Shown here in pieces: positions 1 through 8,900 of a DNA stretch of 36,357 nt. A program made the position numbers and the translations under genes. The notes below the pieces were generated by a model. That model was not told the DNA's origin. It worked only from the letters and a program-made list of their open reading frames with translations, and searched no databases. Each line of letters begins with the position of its first letter. Positions within the stretch are counted from its first letter, which is position 1. Source of the DNA: an uncultured bacterium (GTDB lineage: Bacteria; Bacteroidota; Bacteroidia; Chitinophagales; Chitinophagaceae); NCBI GenBank assembly GCA_903957405.1, contig CAJBPC010000288.1:1-36357 (forward strand), written 5' to 3'.

Positions 1-460
1 CGTTTGGGGAGTGGACGGGGCTTGCCACTTTATTGCCCGCATTGACCCATGCCAGCAGGGTGGCGACGACTTTGTCAAAAAAAGGCTTTGCTTCCGCGGG
101 CGTCTTTTCAAACGTGTAGAGCCATCGCAGGGCAAGCATTTTACAGTCCTGGGCTTGTGCGGAGATGTTGCTGAAATTGTCCGAGCCGCCTTCTGTGAAT
201 GGCGTTGGTGACTTGGAGAATGCCGATGATGCAGACTGCATGATGATGGATGTCACGGCGGACGACATGTCGGGATTGGAAGCGGATTCCTTTCGTATCA
301 GATCCAACGTAATGGAATCAACGATGAGGTTCACCGGAAAGCGGTTGTCCGTCGTCGGGGGAACCACGGGCACTACCGGAACCTCCGGTTTGGCACCATT
401 TTTCTTACAGGAGGACCACAGGACTACCGATGCACATGCGAAGACAAGGATTTTTTTCAT
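1..460 (-). CDS. Lipoprotein, likely alginate lyase-family (partial, 3' end off window)
   Basis: An open frame starts at the ATG at 460 and stays open to the window edge, giving about 153 residues with no stop. It begins MKKILVFACASVVLWSSC, a lipoprotein signal with a lipobox ending at Cys18, then a Lys/Pro/Val/Thr-rich linker. The segment around residues 110-150 (DCKMLALRWLYTF..., then LLAWVNAG) resembles the first helices of the alginate lyase (PF05426) alpha-barrel, where a substrate-accessible helical toroid begins with a similar A-L-Y/W...LL-x-AW pattern. The catalytic residues would lie beyond the edge, so activity cannot be judged. It lies 77 bp downstream of susD on the same strand, the usual place for a surface or periplasmic lyase in a polysaccharide utilization locus. 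The family call is inference from a short stretch; another helical-toroid lyase (heparinase-like) is possible. Confidence 0.6.
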   Translation of the reverse strand, partial: MKKILVFACASVVLWSSCKKNGAKPEVPVVPVVPPTTDNRFPVNLIVDSITLDLIRKESASNPDMSSAVTSIIMQSASSAFSKSPTPFTEGGSDNFSNISAQAQDCKMLALRWLYTFEKTPAEAKPFFDKVVATLLAWVNAGNKVASPVHSPN

Positions 461-492
461 TTGAACAAAGGACTAGTGACGGTTTAAAAGTA

Positions 493-528
493 GAAAAGGG
501 GCACGTAAGCATATACGTGCCCCTTTTC
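493..528 (-). terminator. Perfect 15-bp hairpin between susD and the downstream lipoprotein gene
   Basis: Positions 493-507 and 514-528 are perfect reverse complements around a 6-nt loop. The stem has a GC-rich core flanked by AAAA/TTTT. Read on the minus strand, the 3' arm ends CCCCTTTTC and runs into TACTTTTAAA, a moderately U-rich tail. It sits 9 bp after the susD stop. It can act as an intrinsic terminator or attenuator that lowers expression of the downstream gene relative to susCD, or as a 3' stabilising structure. Confidence 0.75.
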
Positions 529-537
529 TAAAATTTT

Positions 538-2304
538 CTAGTTCGGCCAGCCTGGATTCTGTGTCAGGTTGGGATTGATCTGAATTTCCGCTTGCGGAAT
601 TGGCCAGGTATAGAAATGATCACCACCCCAGCTGTAACCGGCGATGTTTGCACCCCACACGCTCCTGAGGCCGTTGGCACCATCAAACTTAGTTGCTTTC
701 CAAGTCTTCCAACGGATCTCATCATAATAGTTGATGCCCTCGTTGAGGAACTCTATGCGGCGTTCGTTGCGGATCCTCTCGCGCATGTCGGTCTGACCGG
801 ATACAAATGTCGGTTTGGATGCATCCGTACGCTGCAGTGCAGGTATTCCGGCACGCAGACGAACCTCATTGACTTTGGCTATTGCACCCGTTACGTCATT
901 TGCTTCGTTGAGCGCCTCGGCCCACATGAGCAGCACGTCGGCGTATCTGATGAGCGGAAAATCTATCGGTCCGAAGGCCCTGTTCAGTAGTTCTGAGTTA
1001 CCCTCGTATACGAACTTGCGATGGAGGTAGTAGTACTCCGCCTGGGTGTCTGTCCGCAGATCTCCATTCACTGCTCCTTCTGCCCTGAAAGGAAAGCGGC
1101 TCGTCACGACTGCGGGGATGTTGCTGAACAATCCGTTATAGGTCGAGTATGGTGTGATCACCGAAGCTGCGAGGCGGGGGTCACGATTCTCGTAAGCGGC
1201 GCGGATCCTGGCTTCGTTGCCTGTAGGGAGGTATTTCGTCATATCAGCACCGAGGTTCTGGCGGGCTGTACGTTCCGCAGCGGTGAGGTTGTCGCGCAGG
1301 AAATATACTTGACGGGCGCGTGCATTCATTGCATTGAAGCCTGGAATCACCTGGTCCCAGTTGAATTTGCTACCATCAGCTTTCTCGAAGAGATCGACGC
1401 CGACGGGTGATACCAGGTATGTGTTCCAGCAGGAACCGAACGAGGAACGTGTACCGCAGAAGAACTGCGTCGTGGATCCCAGGTTGACGATGCCCGTATT
1501 CTGGATTGACAATATCATTTCGTCGGACTGCTCGTTCTGCTCTTTGAACAGCAGACGATAGTCACTGAAGAGCCTATATCCGGCGGTGGTAACATTGGCG
1601 AAGTCTGCTGCGGCTTCAGCAAATTTACCTTGGTAGAGATATGCCTTTCCACGGAGTGCGTAGGCTGCACCTTTTGTCACCCTGCCATAGTCTGCAGCGC
1701 CTTTGTTGTATTTGAGTGGAAGGTTTGCTTCTGCGATACAATCGGACAGATCCTTGATGACCACATCCCAGACTTCCTGCTCGGTCGAGCGCGGCTTGGT
1801 GGCCTCCGTATACAGGAATGGCTCCAGGTAGATCGGAACGCCTTTCCAAACCTCATTCAACCGAAAATAGAAGTAGGCTCGAAGGAATTTCGCCTCTGCA
1901 AGCAGTCTGGACTTTTTGACTTCCGGGGAAGGGGATTTGGATGGGATGTTGGCGATGGCATCATTCGCACGAATGACCCCTTCATAAAAATTCCTCCAGT
2001 TATTGCTGAAAAGTGCGTTTGAAGGCGTGATGGTCCCGAGCAGCATGGCATCCGTTCCGTCACGCTGCATTCCTCCAACGGCAAAACGGTCCATCTGATA
2101 GGGTTCCAGACCGGAAGCGGATCCGGTATTCTGCCCGAGTCGGAGTGCGCTGTAAATGGCATTGACACCCACCACGGTCAAGTTGTCTGTGGTCCACATG
2201 TTCTCGCTGCTGAGCTGGTCATAGGGCGTAGTGTCCAACAGGTCTTTCTGACAGCTTCCAAGGGCGAAGGCTGCGATAGTGATAAATACGAGTATTCTTT
2301 TCAT
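538..2304 (-). CDS. SusD/RagB-family nutrient-binding outer membrane lipoprotein
   Basis: This is a surface lipoprotein that caps a SusC-type transporter and binds oligosaccharide. I chose the ATG at 2304 over an ATG five codons upstream because MKRILVFITIAAFALGSC then forms a compact lipoprotein signal with the acylated Cys at residue 18. Family hallmarks are visible: the N-terminal DLLDTTPYDQLSSENMW segment, the TPR-like helices with LLAEAKFLRAYFYFRLNEVWKGVPIYLEP, and the C-terminal PLIRYADVLLMWAEALNE, then RIRNERRIEFLNEGINYYDEIRW, then a WPIPQAEIQINPNLTQNPGW ending. At 588 residues it is typical for the family. It follows susC with a 20-bp gap, so the two are surely co-transcribed. The ligand cannot be read from sequence; the adjacent lyase-like gene suggests an acidic or uronate-containing glycan, which is inference. 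Confidence 0.95.
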   Translation of the reverse strand: MKRILVFITIAAFALGSCQKDLLDTTPYDQLSSENMWTTDNLTVVGVNAIYSALRLGQNTGSASGLEPYQMDRFAVGGMQRDGTDAMLLGTITPSNALFSNNWRNFYEGVIRANDAIANIPSKSPSPEVKKSRLLAEAKFLRAYFYFRLNEVWKGVPIYLEPFLYTEATKPRSTEQEVWDVVIKDLSDCIAEANLPLKYNKGAADYGRVTKGAAYALRGKAYLYQGKFAEAAADFANVTTAGYRLFSDYRLLFKEQNEQSDEMILSIQNTGIVNLGSTTQFFCGTRSSFGSCWNTYLVSPVGVDLFEKADGSKFNWDQVIPGFNAMNARARQVYFLRDNLTAAERTARQNLGADMTKYLPTGNEARIRAAYENRDPRLAASVITPYSTYNGLFSNIPAVVTSRFPFRAEGAVNGDLRTDTQAEYYYLHRKFVYEGNSELLNRAFGPIDFPLIRYADVLLMWAEALNEANDVTGAIAKVNEVRLRAGIPALQRTDASKPTFVSGQTDMRERIRNERRIEFLNEGINYYDEIRWKTWKATKFDGANGLRSVWGANIAGYSWGGDHFYTWPIPQAEIQINPNLTQNPGWPN

Positions 2305-2324
2305 AATGATTTGTTTCATTGGTC

Positions 2325-5300
2325 TTAAAAAGTCACGTTCAGGCCAAATGCATACTGCTTCATGGTCGGGTAGCTGAACCCTGTCCCGATTTCTGGATCA
2401 AGGCCTGGGAATTTAGTGATCATGAACATGTTTTCACCACTGAAGAAAACACGGGCACGCTGGATAAATGCCTTCTTGGCGATACTAGCCGGAAGGTTGT
2501 ACCCAATTTGTATATTCCGCATTTTCAACCATGTAGCGTCATACATCCACCAGTCACTGGAAACGGCGGAATTCTGTCCGTCAGCTACACGCAGCCTTGC
2601 GTATTTTCCATTGATATTATTGCGCGGATCTGCAGGATCTGCTTCATTAAAATAATAGCGATCGTTCGCGACATCCGCACTGACATGATTGCCCCAGATG
2701 ACGGTGGAGCTATTGAAGCCGAGTCCCACGAACTGATATTGATGACCAGCTGCACCTGACAGTACAAAAGACATGTCAAATTGCTTCCAGCTAAAGTCGC
2801 CTGATAGACCAAAGACAAACTTTGGAAGAGCTGAAGTTCCTGTAAAGGTGCGGTCGAAAGAATTTCCATAGTCGCCATCACCATTAAGATCGGCATAGAT
2901 GATATCGCCATACCAAATGGCATTCTGCCTGATTGCATTTCCCGGCCGCAGCCTGTACCCTGCTGTCAGCATGGCCTGAGCCCATTTGAGGTCGTCTGCG
3001 GTGCGAAGCATGCCATCTTTTGGACCGCCCGTGATATTCACGGTACCATCTGTATTAAAATACGAACCCGATCCTTTGTATACTTTATAGATGTAATGCT
3101 CATTGATCATCTTTCCTTCAAGTGCTCCGGAATTGTAGACTGCACTCAGGTTGGACTGGTAAACTTTATTGCCGCTGGCATCTGTCACGTAGCCTTCGAC
3201 AAGCTTACCCCTGAACTTTGTGACCATGTTCTGGGTATAAGCAAAGTTTGCATTGACATTATACCTGAAAGCTCCTGCACTACCCCTTGTACCTACGGTG
3301 ACTTCGAAGCCTTGATTCTGAACGCCCGCCAGGTTGACGGTAGGAGCAGAGGCGATACCTGCGGTTATCGGTATTGCGATGGAGGAAAGGATCCCATCAG
3401 TATTGCGGCGGAATACATCGAACTCTACATTCAGTCGGCTGCCGAACATGGATGCGTCGAAACCGAGGTTCATGATGTTTGTGGATTCCCAACGAAGGTC
3501 AGGGTTTGAATACCGTCCGATGGCAAGTCCGGATGCCTGTACGTTGTTGAAAGAGTAAAGATTCGTTGAATAGGTCGCCTGCCAGTCATAGAGACCGGAA
3601 GCGTAAGCACCCAATTCACCCCATGAACCACGAAGCTTGAGTGTGTTTAGCCAGCTGATGTTCCGCATGAATTTTTCATCAGAGATTCTCCATCCCGCAG
3701 AAAACGAAGGGAAATAACCAAATCGTGTGGTTGGTGAGAAGCGGGAGACGCCGTCATAACGCAGGTTGGCTTCCAGAAGGTATTTGCCCTTGAATGCATA
3801 GTTTAGGCGACCGAAGAGTGAGCGGATGGCCCAATCGTTCTCAGATCCCGTAGTCGAAGTGGGATTCAGAACAGTGCTTGGCACATACAGATCATAATCT
3901 ATAAGACCCTGCTTCGAGGCGGACAGATTGTAGTAGTTGTAATACAGCTGATTGTATCCGACGAAAGCCGACAGATCATGATCGCGTCCGATTGTCGTCG
4001 TGTAGCGCAACACGTTGTCGATGGTCATCTGATAGTTCTTGTCGAAACCATAGTTTGATGACAAATTCGCAGGGATCTGGGGAAAAGACATCTGGGTATT
4101 CGTTGCGAAATTCCAGCGGTTGGCTGCATCCGGGTTTGTGCGGCTCCTGGATTCGTTCTGGCGCATCTGATAATTAAAGCGGCTCTCGAAACTGAGGCCT
4201 TTGATGATGTTCACCGTTGCGTACAGGGTGGTATTGAACCGGGATGTCTGGTCCTTACCAAGACGATTATTCAAGAAGGAGAACACATTGTTGGCCTGTT
4301 GGTTTTCTTCAGATGTCTGCGCATAACCGTAGCGGCCGTCGTACTTCGGAACGATGCCCGGAGTGGTCTGCCTCACGAAGTTGAATGCGTCTGTGACATT
4401 ACCCATATCATCGTTCTGGAACATGGCAAAGGTTTGAGTGCCAAGGGTCAGAAACTTATTGATCTTGGATTCAATATTCGTCCGGAACTGGAAACGCTTG
4501 CTTCCGGTATTCTCGATGGTTCCCTGATTATCCAGAAAACCTACGGAAAGCAGAAAGGTAGACTTGTCAGAGCCGCCATTTATCGATACGTTATGGTTCT
4601 GTACGAGACGTTTGGAGAAGAAAGCATCGGCCCAATCGGTATTGGGGTATGCAATGCTGTTGGGGACACCGCTGGCACTCAGCTGATTCGGAATCTTGCT
4701 GGCCGAGTCCCAGGCAGCGATGGTCAGTGCGCTATATTTTGCGGCCTGCCCAAGATTCGTGTGGGCCTCATTGGTGAAACGCATGTGATCTGCGTAGTTG
4801 GTCACCATGCGAGGCATATTCATCGGGCTGGTCGTGGAGAATAACCCACTGTAGTTCACCGTCAATTTATTCCGAGTACCCTTTTTGGTGGTAATGAGCA
4901 CCACGCCATTACCTGCCTGTGAACCATAGATGGAGGCGGAAGCTGCATCTTTCAGAACAGAAACCGACTCAACATCCTGTGGATTCACTGCATCGAGCGA
5001 CCCGATGATGCCATCGATGATGATCAGCGGAGAACTGCCGCTGAGGGTACCCCTGCCCCTGATGACGATGTTTGCTCCATCGGAACCCGGTTGTCCTGAA
5101 CCCTGCTGAACGGAAACACCAGATAATAACCCGGACAATGAAGTCGAAAGATTTGTAACCGGACGGTCTTCGATATCCTTGGCCGTGATCATGGATACGG
5201 CTCCCGTCATGTTTACCTTCTTCTGGGTGCCATAACCTACAACCACTACCGACTCCATGGTACCATCATCAGAATCGAGACTGACATTCACGGTTGATAT

Positions 5301-5570
5301 ACCCTGTGCAACAACCAGCTCTTTGGTGGCGAAACCCACACTGCTGATCCGCAGACGGTCACCAGTCTTTGCCGGCAGGATGAAAGTACCCGTTGCGTCA
5401 GTCTGGGTTCCAGCATTACTGGTAAGGTTGACAACATTGACGCCCGTCAATGGCAGATTGTCTTTTGATGAGGTTACAACACCCTTGAACTGGGTTTGTG
5501 CATAACTCGACACTGAGAACAGTGCCGCGAAAAATGCAAGCAGCAGCATCCTAAGTTTTGGTCTTGGCAT
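2325..5570 (-). CDS. SusC/RagA-family TonB-dependent outer membrane transporter
   Basis: This is a TonB-dependent transporter that imports oligosaccharides handed over by the SusD partner. The protein has an Ala/Leu-rich signal peptide ending SSYAQ, a carboxypeptidase-regulatory-like beta-sandwich (about residues 25-105, beginning FKGVVTSSKDNLPLTGVNV), the VVVVGYGTQKK segment typical of SusC, a plug domain (GRGTLSGSSPLIIIDGI...DVESVSVLKDAASASIYGSQAGNGVVLITTKKG), and a long beta-barrel ending in aromatic Phe (AFGLNVTF), the outer-membrane beta-signal. It has 1081 residues from the ATG at 5570. An ATG six codons upstream (5588) is also possible, but the chosen start gives a cleaner positively charged signal peptide (MPRPKLRM). 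It is divergent from the HTCS gene, which is probably its activator. Confidence 0.95.
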   Translation of the reverse strand: MPRPKLRMLLLAFFAALFSVSSYAQTQFKGVVTSSKDNLPLTGVNVVNLTSNAGTQTDATGTFILPAKTGDRLRISSVGFATKELVVAQGISTVNVSLDSDDGTMESVVVVGYGTQKKVNMTGAVSMITAKDIEDRPVTNLSTSLSGLLSGVSVQQGSGQPGSDGANIVIRGRGTLSGSSPLIIIDGIIGSLDAVNPQDVESVSVLKDAASASIYGSQAGNGVVLITTKKGTRNKLTVNYSGLFSTTSPMNMPRMVTNYADHMRFTNEAHTNLGQAAKYSALTIAAWDSASKIPNQLSASGVPNSIAYPNTDWADAFFSKRLVQNHNVSINGGSDKSTFLLSVGFLDNQGTIENTGSKRFQFRTNIESKINKFLTLGTQTFAMFQNDDMGNVTDAFNFVRQTTPGIVPKYDGRYGYAQTSEENQQANNVFSFLNNRLGKDQTSRFNTTLYATVNIIKGLSFESRFNYQMRQNESRSRTNPDAANRWNFATNTQMSFPQIPANLSSNYGFDKNYQMTIDNVLRYTTTIGRDHDLSAFVGYNQLYYNYYNLSASKQGLIDYDLYVPSTVLNPTSTTGSENDWAIRSLFGRLNYAFKGKYLLEANLRYDGVSRFSPTTRFGYFPSFSAGWRISDEKFMRNISWLNTLKLRGSWGELGAYASGLYDWQATYSTNLYSFNNVQASGLAIGRYSNPDLRWESTNIMNLGFDASMFGSRLNVEFDVFRRNTDGILSSIAIPITAGIASAPTVNLAGVQNQGFEVTVGTRGSAGAFRYNVNANFAYTQNMVTKFRGKLVEGYVTDASGNKVYQSNLSAVYNSGALEGKMINEHYIYKVYKGSGSYFNTDGTVNITGGPKDGMLRTADDLKWAQAMLTAGYRLRPGNAIRQNAIWYGDIIYADLNGDGDYGNSFDRTFTGTSALPKFVFGLSGDFSWKQFDMSFVLSGAAGHQYQFVGLGFNSSTVIWGNHVSADVANDRYYFNEADPADPRNNINGKYARLRVADGQNSAVSSDWWMYDATWLKMRNIQIGYNLPASIAKKAFIQRARVFFSGENMFMITKFPGLDPEIGTGFSYPTMKQYAFGLNVTF

Positions 5571-5905
5571 AACGTTTTGGTTTAACATGTTTAGAGAAAA
5601 CGATTTTTATGACAGCAGTAGATTTATAAGACAACGAATCTTGATTTTTTTTATCCGAGAGGGGGGTTAAAATACCGATTAAATAGGGGTAAAATCCTAA
5701 ACCCCACGACAGTAAAGGGTTATTGAAAAAAATCTTGATGTAAAATTCTCAGAATGTTCAGTTATTCGCGCATTTATAAGAACAAGATAATGGACAGATC
5801 GAGATGACATCTCAAAAAAAATTGCAAATCCGGGAGAATATTGGAACAATTTAAAATGGATGGACATGATACGCGGATGCATCCATTAATTTTATGAGGT
5901 CTAAC
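5571..5905. promoter_or_regulatory. Divergent intergenic region, susC versus HTCS, with repeat elements
   Basis: About 330 bp without a credible gene. It contains two near-identical GGG(G/T)TAAAAT boxes on the plus strand at 5664 and 5686 (22 bp, two helical turns, one mismatch), an inverted GGGGT/ACCCC pair (5686-5690 and 5701-5705), and the 10-mer ATTTATAAGA repeated directly at 5622 and 5772. The boxes lie roughly 95-135 bp upstream of the susC start, where an AraC-type HTCS output domain would be expected to bind. I saw no good TTG/TAnnTTTG promoter in either direction. Confidence 0.5.
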
Positions 5906-8900
5906 ATGATAACAAACCGCTTCCCTCGGATGATGAAAACCTACCCGCATCCTTTCCTGCAGAAAACCAAACAAACGATATGGACCTTTGGCATCGCTGT
6001 CGCGGTCTACCTGATACCTCATACTGGTTCCGGTCAGGATCTTTTCTTTCACAAACTCACCGTGGAAGACGGACTGTCGCAGAATTCAGTCCTTTGCTTC
6101 GCGCAGGATCGCCAGGGCTATATGTGGATTGGCACGAGTTCGGGCCTGAACAGGTTTGATTCCCGGACATTCAAGGTGTTTAAAAAGCAACAAAATGAAC
6201 CCGGAAGCCTAAGTAATGATTATATTTTATCGCTTTTGAATGATTCCAGGGATATGCTTTGGGTTGGAACAGCCGGTGGGCTGAATGTTTACGATAACCG
6301 AACGGCAACCTTCGCACAATACATGCATGCTGAAGATAAACCGGGATCTCTAAGCAGCAATAGAATCTTAAGTTTATATGAAGACCGTAAAGGACAAATC
6401 TGGATCGGAACTTCAAAAGGCCTCAATTTATTGAGTAGCCCCGGTGGGAAAAACTTTGAAAAAATAGACCTTTCCACGGCATCAGATGACCCCTCTGGGG
6501 GGGAGATCAGGGCCATTCGGGAAGATTTTAGAGGCGATATCTGGGTAAGTGCATCAAATGGTGTGTACCGGATTTCCAGGAACTTCAGTGAATTCATCAT
6601 TAAAAAATTCAATATCGGATCTGCCGGTAAATTACAAGAAGACCTCACCTGCACTTCCATCGAAGAAGATGAAGACCGGAACCTTTGGTTTGGAACGATC
6701 GGTGGCGGATTGTTCCTGTTTGATGAATCAAATTCTTCTTTCATTGCGGTAGCCAACGCAAGCAGCGATAAAACAAGGTTGCCGCACGATTACATCAGGA
6801 GGCTTAAAGCCGATGGCAACCGCAAACTATGGATAGGAACCCAGGAGGGTCTATCCGTACTGGATATAAGCAACCGCATCCTCAGCAGCACCTTTCAGCA
6901 CGACCCAGAAGACAAGAACAGTTTATCGCAAAATTCGATTTATGACATTTTTTTAGACCGGACAGGGAATATCTGGACAGGGACCTATTATGGAGGTGTC
7001 AGCATGTCGTATGCAAAGAAAACCCCCTTTAAGCTGATACAGGCCAGCGGAAAAGATAACGGCTTGAGCAATAATGTCGTGAGTGCGATCTTCGGGTATG
7101 ATGCCAAAGGACTCTGGTTCGGATCTGATGGAGGCGGACTGAATTATCTTGATCAGACTTCCGGAAAGTTTTCACACTACAAATACAATGTCAAGAACCC
7201 AAGGTCGATAGGATCCAATCTGGTGAAAACAATTTTCAGGGATTCAGCCGGCAGGTTGTGGATAGGAACCCATGGTGGCGGATTGAATCTATTCGATGAA
7301 AAATCAGGTGTATTCACCCGGTTTAAACACGTAAAAGGAAAAAACTCCATCAGCAGCAATGATGTCCTGAACATGATAGAGGACGGTGATGGGATCATTT
7401 GGATAGGTACGGAAAATAACGGGCTCAATTCGTTTGACTGGCAGAAACAAGAATTCTCCACATATCATCCTGATTCCGCGGGCAGCTTTCATTTGAAAGC
7501 CAGCCAAATCAAGTCGATGATACAGGATGATCCAGGCAATATCTGGCTAGGTACGGAAAACGGACTCTTTGTGAAGCAAAGAAAATCCGCCGGATTTCGG
7601 AATTACGAACACAAATTCGCAGATGGAAAAACATACCCGTCCTCTCAGATGGTCGGGAGCCTTTATTTGGATCTCCGCCAGCAAATCTGGGTAGGCACCG
7701 TGGCGGACGGAGTCTATCTCATTCAGCCGGGAGAAGATAAATTACTTCACTTCACAACCAAAGACGGCCTTCCCAGCAACAATATAAAAGGCATGATCGA
7801 GGATAATTCAGGAAACATATGGATTACCACTGACAAGGGACTCTGTAAATGCGAACCAGGTTATAAAAACTTCGTGGCCTTTAATGTGTATGATGGGCTT
7901 CCAGGAAACGATTTCAACCCCAATTCCTTCTACCGACACTCAACGGGAGAAATATATGTCGGGGGCCTGAACGGTATTGTCCATTTCATGCCAGAACGGA
8001 TTGAGAAGAACAACACCAATAGCACCATCGTTTTCAATGCACTTAAGATCGGAAACCAAGTTGTAGATGCAGTGCGATTCCCAGAGGTCCTGCAGACCGA
8101 TATCAGCCATACGCGGGGGATTACGCTCAACCATGACCAAAATGATTTCAGCATTGATTTCAGGCTGCTCAACTACATCAAGCCATCCAAGAACTCCTAC
8201 ACATACAAACTGGAGGGATTCGACAATGACTGGATCATTTCAACAAACGGCAGTGCCACCTATACGAATCTCCCGACAGGCACTTACCGCCTGCAGGTAA
8301 AAGCAGCCAACAACGATGGCATTTGGGCAAAGAACATCGCGGTGATGGAAGTGCGGGTCATACCACCCTTTTGGGCCAGCAAGGGTGCCTATTTTCTGTA
8401 CTGCTTGATTTCGGCATGCATCATCTATCTGTTGATACGCTATTTCAGGATACGGCTTAGGTACCGCCAGGAGCAGGATCTGCAACAATACAAACTGGAC
8501 TTTTTCACAAACATATCGCATGAGATCAGAACGCGATTGACACTCATCGCGACGCCATTGGAGACCATACAGAACGAGGATTTCCCAAATGATGGGGCAA
8601 GAAAAAAAATCCAAAACATCCGGAAACATACTCAAAAGCTTTCCACACTGGTGAGCGAATTAATGGACTTCAGGAAGGCGGAGACGGGAAATCTTCAACT
8701 GAACTGCTCCATCACAGACCTTAAGCTATTCCTCTCAGAAACTTCCCAGCCATTGGGTGATGCCGCCATGGAAAAAGGCATCCGCTTCGAGATCTCCTTA
8801 CCTCAAGAAGAGGTCAGCGTACTTATTGATAAGTCGCATTTTGAAAAAGTCATCACCAATCTGCTGACGAATGCAATCAAATTCACAGGAAATGGCGGCA

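Noticed and set aside
165..464. Plus-strand open frame of 99 residues over the left-edge lipoprotein
   Set aside because: It is antisense to the lipoprotein frame that carries a clear lipobox and ordered composition; the plus translation has no recognisable feature.
5774..6052. Minus-strand frames over the HTCS start and the intergenic repeats
   Set aside because: They overlap the HTCS signal region and have no family features.
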